This document shows positions 1-8,761 of a stretch of 64,000 nt of DNA, piece after piece. The translations under genes and the position numbers were made by a program. Within the stretch, counting starts at the first letter, position 1. The number at the start of each line of letters is the position of its first letter. Source of the stretch: Pseudomonadota bacterium. Its GTDB lineage: Bacteria; Pseudomonadota; Gammaproteobacteria; Burkholderiales; Gallionellaceae. The notes under the pieces were generated by a model. It searched no databases and was not told the origin of the DNA. It was given only the letters and a program-made list of their open reading frames with translations. The DNA is taken from assembly GCA_021787435.1 (NCBI GenBank), contig JAJYLY010000004.1, forward strand, positions 62,001 through 126,000. Reading direction: 5' to 3'.

Positions 1-81
1 GGATGGTTTGGTTCAATATTGGTTTTGAGTGGTTTTTTTGACTGAACGGCGAATTGCGCCGCGTTGACCTTAAGGTGTTGT

Positions 82-1254
82 ATGACGCATGTGATGAATA
101 CTTATACCCGCCTGCCTGTCGCATTCACGCATGGGGAAGGCGCGTGGTTGTGGGATGACGAGGGCAACCGCTATCTGGACGGATTGTCCGGCATTGCGGT
201 GAACACGCTGGGCCATGCTCATCCGCGTTATACCGCGGCGCTCGCAGACCAGATCAGCAAACTGATCCACTGCTCCAACGTCTATCGGGTGGAGGGCCAG
301 GAGAGGCTTGCCGGCAAGCTGTGCAATCTCTCCGGCATGCAGGAAGTGTTCTTCTGCAATTCCGGCTGCGAAGCCAACGAAGCCGCAATCAAGCTTGCGC
401 GCATGTATGGCCACAAGAAAAACATCGAGATGCCCTCCATCATCGTGATGGAAAAGGCTTTCCACGGGCGTACACTGGCAACGCTCTCCGCCACCGGCAA
501 TCGCAAGGTGCAGGCGGGCTTCGAGCCGCTGGTCACGGGATTTGTGCGCGTGCCTTACAACGATCTGGAAGCGATCCGCCAAGTAGCACAACACAACGCA
601 AGCGTGGTCGCCGTGCTGGTCGAGCCGATACAGGGCGAGGGTGGCATACGCCTGCTTGACATCGCCTACCTGCAAGAACTGCGCAAAATCTGCGACGCAC
701 AGAACTGGCTCTTGATGCTGGACGAGGTGCAATGCGGCATTGGCCGCACGGGCAAGTGGTTCGCCTATCAGCACACAGGCATTCTGCCCGACGTGATGAC
801 GCTCGCCAAAGGCCTGGGCTCCGGCATGCCGATAGGTGCGTGCCTTGCGGCCGGGAAGGCTGCCGGAACCTTCGGGCCCGGCAATCATGGTTCTACATTC
901 GGCGGCAATCCCTTGGCCTGTACCGCAGGACTTGCCACGCTTGACATCCTGGAAGATGACGGGTTGCTTTCGCATGCGGAAAAGCTGGGCGAGTTGATTT
1001 GCCGTAACCTGGCGAGCGGCCTCGCGGGCGTTAAGGGTGTGGTGGAAATCCGCGGCCAAGGGTTGATGATAGGCGTGGAGCTCAACAGGCCGTGCGGCGA
1101 TCTGGTGAAACTTGCGCTGGCGCGCGGACTTCTGATTAATGTGACAGCTGACAATGTGATCCGCCTGTTGCCGCCGCTTGTGATGACTGGGGCTGAAGCG
1201 CAGCAACTGGTGGACATCCTTTGCCCGCTCATCAAAGAATTTTTGCAAACCTGA
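82..1254 (+). CDS. argD: Acetylornithine aminotransferase
   Basis: PLP enzyme of arginine synthesis that converts N-acetylglutamate semialdehyde to N2-acetylornithine in the cytoplasm. Of about 390 residues, the class III aminotransferase signatures are clear: VEPIQGEGGI, LMLDEVQCGIGRTG, and TLAKGLGSG, whose lysine (near residue 243) should bind PLP. The open frame extends to a TTG at 64, but the ATG at 82 has an AAGG about 6 bases upstream and gives an N-terminus of MTHVMNTYTRLPV, so I prefer it; the ATG at 94 is also possible. It lies 12 bases before argF, and argG follows, so this is an arginine operon. Nothing is truncated. Confidence 0.95.
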   Translation: MTHVMNTYTRLPVAFTHGEGAWLWDDEGNRYLDGLSGIAVNTLGHAHPRYTAALADQISKLIHCSNVYRVEGQERLAGKLCNLSGMQEVFFCNSGCEANEAAIKLARMYGHKKNIEMPSIIVMEKAFHGRTLATLSATGNRKVQAGFEPLVTGFVRVPYNDLEAIRQVAQHNASVVAVLVEPIQGEGGIRLLDIAYLQELRKICDAQNWLLMLDEVQCGIGRTGKWFAYQHTGILPDVMTLAKGLGSGMPIGACLAAGKAAGTFGPGNHGSTFGGNPLACTAGLATLDILEDDGLLSHAEKLGELICRNLASGLAGVKGVVEIRGQGLMIGVELNRPCGDLVKLALARGLLINVTADNVIRLLPPLVMTGAEAQQLVDILCPLIKEFLQT

Positions 1255-1266
1255 TTGGAACATATC

Positions 1267-2187
1267 ATGGCAGTAAAACATTTCCTGCAATTCAAGGATC
1301 TTGACCGCGAGGAACTGGAATACCTGTTTGAGCGCACCCGGATCATCAAGCAAAGATACAAGGCCTATCAGCAATACTGGCCGCTGACGGACCGCACGCT
1401 GGTGATGATATTCGAAAAGGCCAGCACAAGAACCCGTTTATCCTTCGAAGCCGGCATGCAGCAGCTGGGCGGCTCGGCGATCTATCTCAATACGCGCGAC
1501 TCGCAGCTGGGGCGTGGCGAACCAGTGGAAGACGCAGGCCAGGTCATTTCTCGCATGTCCGACATCGTGATGATACGCACCTTCGAACAGTCAATCATCG
1601 AGCGCTTCGCGGCGCATTCGCGCGTGCCTGTGATCAACGGGTTGACCAATGAATATCATCCTTGCCAGATACTCGCGGACATCTACACCTATATCGAGCA
1701 GCGCGGCAGCATACAGGGCAGGACGGTGGCGTGGATAGGCGATTCGAACAACATGTGCAACACCTGGCTGCAGGCTGCCGAGATTCTGGATTTCAACGTG
1801 CATGTCTCCACTCCGCCGGGCTATGAGGTCGAGCCCGAGCGCGCGGGCCTCTTTGGCGAGGGGCACTACGAGGAATTTGCCGACCCGATGGAAGCCGCCA
1901 GGGGTGCGGACCTTGTTACCACCGATGTATGGACCAGCATGGGTTTCGAGTCGGAAAACGAGGAGCGCATGAAAGATTTCGCGGACTGGCAGGTCGATGA
2001 AGAGATGATGGCGGTTGCGGCAAAGGACGCATTGTTCATGCATTGCCTGCCGGCGCATCGCGGAGAGGAAGTCTCCGCCGGCGTGATAGACGGCCCGCAC
2101 AGCGTGGTGTGGGACGAGGCGGAGAACCGGCTGCATGTGCAGAAGGCGCTGATGGAATATTTGCTATTGGGTAAAGTTTCCAGTTAA
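1267..2187 (+). CDS. argF: Ornithine carbamoyltransferase, anabolic
   Basis: Makes citrulline from ornithine and carbamoyl phosphate. The 306-residue protein shows the carbamoyl-phosphate loop STRTR, the HPCQILAD motif, the DSNNMCNTW segment and the ornithine-site HCLPAHRGEE. The open frame begins at a TTG at 1255, but the ATG at 1267 has a GGA about 7 bases upstream and gives MAVKHFLQFKDL, the usual start for this family. It follows argD closely and precedes a small membrane protein and argG. Length and motifs are normal. Confidence 0.96.
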   Translation: MAVKHFLQFKDLDREELEYLFERTRIIKQRYKAYQQYWPLTDRTLVMIFEKASTRTRLSFEAGMQQLGGSAIYLNTRDSQLGRGEPVEDAGQVISRMSDIVMIRTFEQSIIERFAAHSRVPVINGLTNEYHPCQILADIYTYIEQRGSIQGRTVAWIGDSNNMCNTWLQAAEILDFNVHVSTPPGYEVEPERAGLFGEGHYEEFADPMEAARGADLVTTDVWTSMGFESENEERMKDFADWQVDEEMMAVAAKDALFMHCLPAHRGEEVSAGVIDGPHSVVWDEAENRLHVQKALMEYLLLGKVSS

Positions 2188-2202
2188 CTGCCGAAAGCAA
2201 TC

Positions 2203-2547
2203 ATGGGCAAACATCTGAACATGGAAGACCATCAGAAAGTCACAAGCCGATTGGCAGATCACATCCTGCCGACGTCGGCTACGATGGTGGGTGTGTGTGT
2301 GACCGTCATCAGTGTGGCGAAGTTGATCCCGAGACACGGCATAAGCCACCATGCGGTCGAACTGCTCGCCTTCGATGGCCTACTGTTCATGGTCAGCGCC
2401 ACGATGTCGTATTTTTCGATACGCCGCCCGCTGTCCGCAGCAAACTACGAGCGCCTCGCAGATGTGATTTTTCTGCTGGCGTTGGCGTTGATGGTCGTGG
2501 TCGGATTTATCGTTTCCTTTGAATTACTCATAGACAAAGCAGGTTGA
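2203..2547 (+). CDS. Small membrane protein of unknown function in arg operon
   Basis: A 114-residue protein with about three hydrophobic segments (roughly 28-45, 54-72 and 86-108), so probably an inner-membrane protein. I do not recognise the family and see no catalytic motif. It begins 15 bases after argF and its TGA ends 5 bases before the argG ATG, so it is almost certainly co-transcribed with the arginine genes. A role in arginine metabolism is not implied by the sequence. The tight spacing and an uninterrupted hydrophobic pattern support a real gene. Confidence 0.75.
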   Translation: MGKHLNMEDHQKVTSRLADHILPTSATMVGVCVTVISVAKLIPRHGISHHAVELLAFDGLLFMVSATMSYFSIRRPLSAANYERLADVIFLLALALMVVVGFIVSFELLIDKAG

Positions 2548-2552
2548 AAATC

Positions 2553-3782
2553 ATGTCTGACATCAAGAAAGTCGTACTCGCCTATTCGGGCGGTCTAGAT
2601 ACCTCGGTTATCCTAAAATGGCTACAGGACACATACCAGTGCGAGGTGGTCACCTTTACCGCCGACCTTGGTCAGGGCGAAGAGCTCGAGCCTGCGCGGG
2701 CCAAGGCGCTTAAGATGGGCATCGCGCCCGAAAACATCTTCATCGACGATTTGCGCGAGGAGTTCGTGCGCGACTTCGTCTTCCCGATGTTCCGCGCCAA
2801 CACCCTCTATGAGGGAGAATATCTGCTCGGCACCTCGATTGCACGTCCTTTGATCGCCAAGCGTCTTATTGAGATCGCGAACAAGACAGGCGCTCAGGCC
2901 ATCGCGCACGGTGCGACCGGCAAAGGCAACGACCAAGTGCGCTTCGAGCTTGGCGCCTATGCGCTAAGCCCTAACATCAAAGTCATCGCGCCCTGGCGCG
3001 AATGGGATCTGCTTTCCCGTGAGAAGCTGATGGCTTATGCGGAAAAGCACGGCATCCCAGTGGACATGAAGCACAAGCAGGGCGGTTCTCCCTACTCGAT
3101 GGATGCCAACCTGCTACACATCTCGTTTGAGGGCCGTCATCTCGAAGACCCAGCCGCTGAAGCTGAGGAGTCCATGTGGCGCTGGACGGTGTCGCCTGAG
3201 AAGGCGCCCGATGAGGCTGAATACCTCGAACTCGAGTTTGAAAAGGGCGATATCGTCGCATTGAACGGCAGCAGGTTGACGCCAGCAGAGGTGTTGATCA
3301 AGCTCAATACGCTTGGCGGCAAACACGGCATCGGGCGCCTAGATCTCGTCGAGAACCGCTATGTCGGCATGAAGTCGCGCGGCTGCTACGAAACGCCCGG
3401 GGGCACCATCATGTTGAAGGCGCACCGCGCGATCGAGTCGATCACGCTGGACCGGGAGGTCGCGCACCTAAAAGACGACCTGATGCCGCGCTATGCGGCT
3501 ATGATTTACAATGGTTATTGGTGGGCGCCGGAACGCATCGCGCTGCAGACGCTGATTGATCACACCCAGCAGAGCGTGAACGGCTGGGTGCGCGTGAAGC
3601 TTTACAAGGGCAACGTGATCGTGGTCGGCCGAGATTCGAAGACGGACTCGCTGTTCGATCCCAATATCGCCACCTTCGAAGACGACAAGGGCGCATATGA
3701 TCAGAAGGACGCGGCAGGCTTCATCAAACTGAACGCGCTGCGCCTGCGTATCGCGGCAAAATTGCACCATAAGGGAAAATGA
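2553..3782 (+). CDS. argG: Argininosuccinate synthase
   Basis: Condenses citrulline and aspartate using ATP, the penultimate step of arginine synthesis. The N-terminal P-loop AYSGGLDTS (residues 10-18) and [14 protein letters not shown] identify it; about 409 residues is the normal length. The ATG at 2553 gives [14 protein letters not shown]; an in-frame TTG at 2544 is less likely because it falls in the end of the previous gene. The argH gene is not in this window. One base separates its stop from the next gene, ppnP. Confidence 0.97.
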   Translation: MSDIKKVVLAYSGGLDTSVILKWLQDTYQCEVVTFTADLGQGEELEPARAKALKMGIAPENIFIDDLREEFVRDFVFPMFRANTLYEGEYLLGTSIARPLIAKRLIEIANKTGAQAIAHGATGKGNDQVRFELGAYALSPNIKVIAPWREWDLLSREKLMAYAEKHGIPVDMKHKQGGSPYSMDANLLHISFEGRHLEDPAAEAEESMWRWTVSPEKAPDEAEYLELEFEKGDIVALNGSRLTPAEVLIKLNTLGGKHGIGRLDLVENRYVGMKSRGCYETPGGTIMLKAHRAIESITLDREVAHLKDDLMPRYAAMIYNGYWWAPERIALQTLIDHTQQSVNGWVRVKLYKGNVIVVGRDSKTDSLFDPNIATFEDDKGAYDQKDAAGFIKLNALRLRIAAKLHHKGK

Positions 3783-3783
3783 C

Positions 3784-4101
3784 ATGACAGAATTCAAAAA
3801 CGTCAGCGTAGTCAAACAGGGCAATGTATTCTTCGATGGCAAATGCGTATCGCACTCGGTGCTGTTTCCGGACGGCACGAGAAAGACCGTCGGTGTGATC
3901 CTGCCCAGCACCTTGACCTTCAACGTGGGTGTGCCGGAGATCATGGAAATCACCTCAGGCACCTGCCGTGTGAAAATAGGCGACGAAGCAGAATTCAGGA
4001 CCTATACTGCGGGCAGCCATTTCTCGGTTCCTGCCAATGGAAAATTCGTCATCGAAGCGGATGAAGTCGTAAACTATGTATGCAGTTTCGGCGATGCCTG
4101 A
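3784..4101 (+). CDS. ppnP: Pyrimidine/purine nucleoside phosphorylase
   Basis: A 105-residue small cupin protein of the PpnP (YaiE, DUF1255) family, which phosphorolyses several nucleosides to base and ribose 1-phosphate. The characteristic run [19 protein letters not shown] and the C-terminal [15 protein letters not shown] are present, with full length. It starts one base after argG with an AAGGG upstream, so it is probably co-transcribed. Two overlapping inverted repeats start at its last codons (see the hairpin entry), suggesting that the operon ends or is attenuated here. Confidence 0.88.
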   Translation: MTEFKNVSVVKQGNVFFDGKCVSHSVLFPDGTRKTVGVILPSTLTFNVGVPEIMEITSGTCRVKIGDEAEFRTYTAGSHFSVPANGKFVIEADEVVNYVCSFGDA

Positions 4102-4149
4102 CCATCGGGTTAGTAGTCATCGCCGAAACAAACCGCGTTGCGGTTTGTT
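4086..4149 (+). repeat. Two overlapping inverted repeats after ppnP
   Basis: An 11-bp arm at 4086-4096 (TTTCGGCGATG), spanning the last codons of ppnP, is perfectly complementary to 4118-4128. A second, 10-bp hairpin with arms 4127-4136 (AACAAACCGC) and 4140-4149 and a 3-base loop starts inside the right arm of the first. The two structures overlap by two bases, so they compete slightly. There is no T-run after the second stem, so it is not a classic intrinsic terminator; mRNA protection or partial termination before yajQ is possible. Confidence 0.6.
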
Positions 4150-4174
4150 GTGGCTAATAAACCAGGAGTAAGCC

Positions 4175-4663
4175 ATGCCAAGCTTTGATATCGTATCCGA
4201 AGTGGAAAAGACTGAAGTCAAGAACGCGGTGGAACAGACCAACAAGGAAGTGTCCACGCGCTTCGACTTTAAGGGCTCAGATGCTCGTGTGGAACAGGCC
4301 GAAATGAAGCTCACCGTATGGGCCGACAATGAATTCCAGCTCGACCAGGTGCAGGACATCCTGAATGGCAAGCTGGCCAAGCGCGGCGTGGACATCAAGT
4401 GTCTCGAGGTCAGCGACAAGGTCGAAAAGGTCAGCGGAAACAAGGTTAAACGCGGTTGCGAAGTGAAAGTCGGCGTGGAGATAGAGCTTGCCAAAAAGAT
4501 CGTCAAGCACATCAAGGACAGCAAGATGAAGGTGCAGGCGAGCATACAGGGAGACACTGTGCGGGTCACTGGCAAGAACCGCGACGATCTTCAGGCGGCC
4601 ATCGCCTTCGTCAAAAAAACCATCACTGAGTTTCCACTGCAATACCAGAACTTCCGAGACTGA
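4175..4663 (+). CDS. yajQ: YajQ-family nucleotide-binding protein
   Basis: A 162-residue member of the YajQ (UPF0234/DUF520) family, whose founding members have been described as cyclic di-GMP-binding proteins. The N-terminal [10 protein letters not shown] and the segment [10 protein letters not shown] are hallmark sequences, and the two-domain length is normal. The start is firm: CCAGGAG precedes the ATG by about 7 bases. The true role in this organism is unknown; other c-di-GMP-type proteins occur in the window (the degenerate EAL-HDOD protein near 63 kb). Confidence 0.9.
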   Translation: MPSFDIVSEVEKTEVKNAVEQTNKEVSTRFDFKGSDARVEQAEMKLTVWADNEFQLDQVQDILNGKLAKRGVDIKCLEVSDKVEKVSGNKVKRGCEVKVGVEIELAKKIVKHIKDSKMKVQASIQGDTVRVTGKNRDDLQAAIAFVKKTITEFPLQYQNFRD

Positions 4664-4689
4664 CGCTGATCACAAAACCGGGGGGAATC

Positions 4690-5232
4690 ATGAAAACCGT
4701 ACTTGTGCTGTTCGCTGAAGGTAGTGAAGAACTCGAAGCCGTCACTATCGTGAACATTTTGCGCCGTGCAGGCATCGAGGTCACACTAGCGGGCATTGCA
4801 AAAGGCCCGCTGTGCGGGGCGCGCAACATCACCCTCATGCCTGATACCACACTCGATGCGGTACTGCATGAGGATTTTGACATGATCGTATTGCCCGGCG
4901 GCCAGCCCGGCACCGACCACCTCAAGGCCGATGCGCGCGTACTGGAACTAGTGAAAAGAATGGCGGATGAGGGAAAGTTTGTCGCGGCGATCTGCGCGGC
5001 GCCCTCCGTGCTGGCTGCAGCAGGATTGCTCGATGGCAGGCAGGCGACCTGTTACCCCGGATATCTGAAAGATGCGCCATCCGTCCATCTCAGAACAGCG
5101 GCGGTCGTCGAGGATGGCAATGTGATCACTTCCAGAGGGCCGGGGACTGCAATGGATTTCGCGCTGACGCTTGCGGAAAAGCTGGCAGGGAAAACCAAGC
5201 GCAATGAAGTTGAAGCCGGATTAGTGCGCTAG
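4690..5232 (+). CDS. DJ-1/PfpI family protein (YajL-like)
   Basis: A 180-residue DJ-1 superfamily protein. It has the nucleophile-elbow motif AAICAAPSVLAAAG with the reactive Cys near residue 102 and the conserved acidic residue in LFAEGSEE near residue 15. Relatives such as YajL are linked to oxidative-stress protection, chaperone-like activity and, debatably, deglycase activity. GGGGG about 5 bases upstream supports the ATG. A methyltransferase gene starts at the next base but one after its stop, so the two are probably co-expressed. The substrate cannot be deduced. Confidence 0.88.
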   Translation: MKTVLVLFAEGSEELEAVTIVNILRRAGIEVTLAGIAKGPLCGARNITLMPDTTLDAVLHEDFDMIVLPGGQPGTDHLKADARVLELVKRMADEGKFVAAICAAPSVLAAAGLLDGRQATCYPGYLKDAPSVHLRTAAVVEDGNVITSRGPGTAMDFALTLAEKLAGKTKRNEVEAGLVR

Positions 5233-5233
5233 C

Positions 5234-5980
5234 TTGTTGCCAAAAAAAATACCGCCCGCCGTCGTAGCGCTGCTTTTGCAGTTTGTCGCGGTCGCGCTGG
5301 TTTTTTCCTGCATGAGGCTGTTTGGGTTTCGCATTGCACTGCCGGTATTCGCGCTGCTTTGCGGTCTTGTTGCAGCCGTCTTGAGCCGTCTTGCAAATCT
5401 TGCGATCTGGTGGCTGTTCATCCAGTTGTTATTCGTACCCATATTGGTCGCTATGCAGGGGCTTGGCATCCCGCCTCGCTTTTTCCTTGCGGCTTTTTTG
5501 CTCATGCTGGCAATTTACTGGAGCGCCTACAGGACGCAGGTTCCGCTATATCTCTCAAGCGACAAGATCTGGTATGCGCTGGAAGGATTGCTGCCTGAAA
5601 CCCGTTTCCACTTCATCGACCTAGGCTCGGGGTTGGGCGGTGTGCTGAAGCATCTGGCTAGCGTCCGTTCTGAAGGATTTTTTCAGGGAATAGAATATGC
5701 GCCATTGCCTTTTCTAATCAGCCGCCTGCGCTGCATGAATTTGCAAAATTGCAAGGTGCGCTGGGGCAGTCTGTGGGATTGTAATCTGGCAGAATACGAT
5801 GTGGTGTTTGCATATCTCTCGCCGATACCCATGGAAAGGCTGATGTTCAAGGCGCGTTCCGAGATGCGTCCCGGCACGCTCTTCATCAGCAGCACTTTTG
5901 CGGTGCCAGACCATGCGCCAGATTGCCGCATCGGGGTGGATGACATGCACGGCTCAACTTTGCTGGTTTGGCGTATGTAA
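5234..5980 (+). CDS. Membrane-anchored class I SAM-dependent methyltransferase
   Basis: About 248 residues. The first 100 are very hydrophobic, with about four membrane segments (roughly 8-30, 35-50, 55-75 and 82-98). They are followed by a soluble domain with a SAM-binding glycine loop, FIDLGSGLGGV, near 127-137, and an acidic strand GIEYAPLP. The likely start is a TTG (5234 or 5237), since no ATG lies near the end of the preceding DJ-1 gene; the ribosome site is weak, so the exact start is uncertain. The substrate is unknown; the membrane anchor suggests a lipid, quinone or membrane protein. Confidence 0.7.
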   Translation: MLPKKIPPAVVALLLQFVAVALVFSCMRLFGFRIALPVFALLCGLVAAVLSRLANLAIWWLFIQLLFVPILVAMQGLGIPPRFFLAAFLLMLAIYWSAYRTQVPLYLSSDKIWYALEGLLPETRFHFIDLGSGLGGVLKHLASVRSEGFFQGIEYAPLPFLISRLRCMNLQNCKVRWGSLWDCNLAEYDVVFAYLSPIPMERLMFKARSEMRPGTLFISSTFAVPDHAPDCRIGVDDMHGSTLLVWRM

Positions 5981-5981
5981 A

Positions 5982-6206
5982 TTAGCGGTATTCCAGAAAT
6001 CGCATCAGTTCGGAGAGATTGAACGGCCAGCCAAGCTCCGCGCCGTCCGTGCGCAAGATGACAGGGATGCGCATGCCATATCTTGCAAATAGGCCATCGT
6101 CATCAATGATATCGAGATATGTATAAGCTATCCGGGTTTGCTCGAGCTTCGCACGGGCCTCATCGCACAGATGGCAGCCTTGGGTGCCGTAGAGCCGGAT
6201 TTGCAT
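5982..6206 (-). CDS. Glutaredoxin-family thiol protein
   Basis: A 74-residue thioredoxin-fold protein with an N-terminal CHLC dithiol (Cys11 and Cys14) and the cis-proline segment RIPVILR, matching the small DUF836-type glutaredoxin-like family. It probably acts in cytoplasmic disulfide exchange. Its ATG shares one base with the stop of the upstream HAD hydrolase gene (TGATG), so it is translationally coupled to that gene. The gene converges on the methyltransferase with a gap of one base. Confidence 0.85.
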   Translation of the reverse strand: MQIRLYGTQGCHLCDEARAKLEQTRIAYTYLDIIDDDGLFARYGMRIPVILRTDGAELGWPFNLSELMRFLEYR

Positions 6207-6862
6207 CAGTGCAGGCTGATGATGCGCCAGCCATGCTGTTCGGCATGCGCGCGCAGCGTTGCATCGGGGTTTGCCGCGACAGGATGCTTCACCCTGCTTA
6301 ACAGCGGAAGATCATTCAGAGAATCGCTGTAGAATACCGTATCCTCGAAGCTTTTCATCGCCCATCCCTGTTCTGCAAGCCATTCGTCTAACCTCGCGAT
6401 CTTTCCTTCCCGGAAACAGGGGGTGCCGGCAACGCGGCCGGTAAACTCGCCATTCCTTTGTTCAGGTTCGGTTGCGATCAGGTGATCTATGCCGAATTCC
6501 CGGGCGATGGGGGAAGTGACAAAGCTGTTGGTTGCGGTGATGATTGCGCATACATCGTTGCGATGCTTGTTCACCAGATCGCGCGAGGGCTTTGTGATCA
6601 TGGGCATGATGCTCTCACGCATGAATTGCTGGTGCCATGCATCCAGCACTTTTCTGGAATGGCGCGACAGGGGTTTTAACTGGAAATCCAGAAACTCGTG
6701 GATGTCGAGTGTGCCTGCCTTGTATTGTTCATAAAAAGCGAGGTTTTTTACCTCGAAAAGTTCGCGGTCGAGTACGCCTGTGCGTATCAGAAACTGAGAC
6801 CACTCGAAATCGCTGTCGCCGTTGAGCAGTGTGTTGTCCAGATCAAACAAGGCTAAATTCAT
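6206..6862 (-). CDS. HAD-superfamily (subfamily IB) phosphatase
   Basis: A 218-residue HAD hydrolase with the catalytic FDLDNTLL (Asp7 nucleophile, Asp9 acid/base), a threonine motif II in IITATNSF, and motif IV YSDSLNDLPLL. The subfamily IB layout resembles SerB- and PSP-like enzymes that act on phosphorylated amino acids or lipids; in many Betaproteobacteria a gene like this sits beside hda. Its ATG overlaps the hda stop by four bases (ATGA), so it should be translated by coupling. The substrate is not determined. Confidence 0.87.
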   Translation of the reverse strand: MNLALFDLDNTLLNGDSDFEWSQFLIRTGVLDRELFEVKNLAFYEQYKAGTLDIHEFLDFQLKPLSRHSRKVLDAWHQQFMRESIMPMITKPSRDLVNKHRNDVCAIITATNSFVTSPIAREFGIDHLIATEPEQRNGEFTGRVAGTPCFREGKIARLDEWLAEQGWAMKSFEDTVFYSDSLNDLPLLSRVKHPVAANPDATLRAHAEQHGWRIISLH

Positions 6863-7536
6863 TTAGTTTCGTCATTCCCACGCAAGTGGGAATCCAGTTG
6901 GTTGTTAATAACTTCCTTGAGTAAAGGCACAGTTGGCGCGCGATGCATCCGTCTTGAGTGCTCATCCAGCGCATCGAGTGTTGCAAGCAGACTCGGCAGA
7001 TCCCGCCTGCCATGACGTAGCAGGTAATGAGAGATTTCAGGCGCAAGTGCAAATCCCTTGTTCAGCGCGTGCTGCGCGAGCGCCTCTGCTTTTTCTTCAT
7101 CGCTCAAGGTCTGCACCTGGTATACCAGCCCCCAGCTCAAGCGGGTGCGCAAATCGTCGCGCAGCGCAAGGTATAGCGGCGACTTTGCCCCGCTCATCAG
7201 GAGCATGTTGCCCTTCTCGCGCATCCGGTTGTACAGATTGAATAGATCAACCTGCGCATCCTCCCCCAGACAATCGACGTCATCCACCGCAACGATGTCG
7301 GCAAGTTCCGGCACGCAAGCTTCTGCATAGACTGCATGGAGTGCCGAATTTGCGCAGGCTTTCAGCAGATGGCTCTTGCCGCTGCCTTCAACGCCCCAGA
7401 GGTAAATGCATCGCTCTGCCACATCGCCTGAAAGGGCATGATGCAAGATCGAGAGCAATTCGCTGTTGCTGCCGACTACAAAATTATCAAATGTCGGGCA
7501 CCAGGGTGGTGTGATGTCGAGCAGAAGCTGATCCAT
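6859..7536 (-). CDS. hda: DnaA regulatory inactivator Hda
   Basis: AAA+ protein that, with the DNA-loaded beta clamp, stimulates ATP hydrolysis by DnaA and limits re-initiation. The 225-residue protein has the N-terminal clamp-binding motif QLLLDI, a Walker A GVEGSGKS near 48-55, and an AAA+ fold like DnaA domain III. The last dozen or so codons are odd: they read LDSHLRGNDETK and come from a dRS3-like palindrome (6874-6893) that runs into the stop codon. The overlap with the HAD gene is nevertheless kept. Confidence 0.92.
   Translation of the reverse strand: MDQLLLDITPPWCPTFDNFVVGSNSELLSILHHALSGDVAERCIYLWGVEGSGKSHLLKACANSALHAVYAEACVPELADIVAVDDVDCLGEDAQVDLFNLYNRMREKGNMLLMSGAKSPLYLALRDDLRTRLSWGLVYQVQTLSDEEKAEALAQHALNKGFALAPEISHYLLRHGRRDLPSLLATLDALDEHSRRMHRAPTVPLLKEVINNQLDSHLRGNDETK
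6874..6893. repeat. dRS3/REP-like palindrome inside the 3' end of hda
   Basis: The 20-base sequence ATTCCCACGCAAGTGGGAAT has an 8-bp perfect stem and a GCAA loop. It fits the ATTCCC-N8-GGGAAT pattern known from neisserial dRS3 repeats and from REP-like elements common in proteobacterial intergenic DNA. The flanks CGTC and CCAGT are also typical of that repeat. Here it lies inside the hda reading frame, a few codons before the stop. Confidence 0.75.
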
Positions 7537-7591
7537 GGTTTGAAGCGGATAAGAATGGCAGTTATTTTACCTGAGTTACTTCTAGGCTTCA

Positions 7592-8641
7592 TCAGAAGAA
7601 TATTTCCCTGAAGCTTGCATTTGTGCCAGATTCCGCGCCGTCATATCCTGCCAGCGCATTGATCTTGTCGCGAAGCGATGTGCTCTGCATCGACCGGCAC
7701 GCCGACTGGATCAGACCGTGCTCGAGATCGTTCGATCTGCATGCGAAGAGATAATGCTCTCGCGCAACGGGGATAAAGTCCAGATCGAATCTCCTTGCCG
7801 CCGTTTCGATACCGAATCCCACATCTGCCATACCGCTTGCAACGTAGGCGGCCACCGCCGAATGCGTATATTCCGTATTATCGTAATCGTTGATGCGCTT
7901 GATGCTGATGTTTTCACGGCTAAGCAGCAGTTCCAGTAATGTTCTGGTGCCAGATCCGCCCTGGCGGTTCACGAAATGCAGGTCATTGCGCTGCAGGTCG
8001 TGTAGCCCCAGGATGTTTTTCGGGTTTCCCCTGGCGACAAACAGGCCTTGTGTTCGGAACGCCAGTCGAATCAGCACATGCTTCTGCGGATTAAGCCATT
8101 TGAGGCAGGGGCGAGCTGCCTGTCTGAGTTCGCCGATAGGCACATGAAACCCTGCCAGGTCGCATTCTCCTCGGGAAAACGCGGAAAGGGCCTCAAGGCT
8201 TCCACGGTAGCTGATCTCGACCGGCAGGCGATCGGCATGCATCTGCTTAATCAGCGCTTCTACGGCGAAGCCGTGCGAGGCGATGATGCGTAGCGCGGAT
8301 AGTTCTCCGGTCAGCATCGCTTCGAGCTCAGACGCAAAGCTTTCCAGTATCGGGGTGAGACGCGCGGTGATGCGCTTGTCTGCCCAGATTAGCTTCTCGG
8401 CCAGAGGCGTGAGCGAGGTGCCTTTTCCCCTGGTTTTTTCAAGCAGCAGTACGGAGAATTCACGTTCAAAATCGCGCAGCATGCCCCAAGCATGGCGGTA
8501 AGAGAGTCTGGCGCGCGTTGCTGCGCTGCTGATGCTTCCGTCATTCTTTATGTCGGACAGAAGCTGCAGCAAGAGCGGGAGGGAGATTGCGATCCCCTTA
8601 CGTCTTTTCAGGCTCCATTCGGGAAGAATTTCAAAACTCAT
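7592..8641 (-). CDS. ModE-type winged-helix regulator with periplasmic-binding-like domain (possible formate dehydrogenase regulator)
   Basis: A transcription factor of about 349 residues. The N-terminal 110 residues form a LysR/ModE-like winged helix (SSAATRARLSYRHAWGMLRD is the recognition region), and residues about 130-330 resemble the PBP-like ligand-binding domain (PF12727 type) found in molybdate- or substrate-sensing regulators. I start it at the ATG at 8641 (MSFEILPEW); an upstream in-frame extension lacks family character. It is divergent from fdsG with a 120-bp gap, so it probably controls the formate dehydrogenase operon in response to formate, molybdate or a related ligand. The ligand is inferred only. 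Confidence 0.8.
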   Translation of the reverse strand: MSFEILPEWSLKRRKGIAISLPLLLQLLSDIKNDGSISSAATRARLSYRHAWGMLRDFEREFSVLLLEKTRGKGTSLTPLAEKLIWADKRITARLTPILESFASELEAMLTGELSALRIIASHGFAVEALIKQMHADRLPVEISYRGSLEALSAFSRGECDLAGFHVPIGELRQAARPCLKWLNPQKHVLIRLAFRTQGLFVARGNPKNILGLHDLQRNDLHFVNRQGGSGTRTLLELLLSRENISIKRINDYDNTEYTHSAVAAYVASGMADVGFGIETAARRFDLDFIPVAREHYLFACRSNDLEHGLIQSACRSMQSTSLRDKINALAGYDGAESGTNASFREIFF

Positions 8642-8722
8642 ATATGTACAATATAACCTATTGAATGTCGGAAATCCATGTGGTAATTTGAAACAAATGC
8701 ACGGAATCTCTGAAATCCGAAG
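8642..8722. promoter_or_regulatory. Candidate operator region between regulator and fdsG
   Basis: Two features are visible in the 120-bp divergent gap. One is an imperfect palindrome centred on GTAC at about 8642-8656 (TATAT-GTAC-A-ATATA), touching the regulator start. The other is a direct repeat of GAAATCC at 8671-8677 and 8712-8718, 41 bases apart (about four helical turns). Both are plausible regulator sites, but no consensus promoter stands out. Confidence 0.4.
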
Positions 8723-8761
8723 CGAAAAATATGATGTTGAGTGCATAACTAAGAGTGGACT

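Noticed and set aside
70..1374. A 434-codon open frame antisense to argD
   Set aside because: It is a shadow of the GC-skewed third positions of argD, has no ribosome site and reads as low-sense His/Arg-rich sequence.
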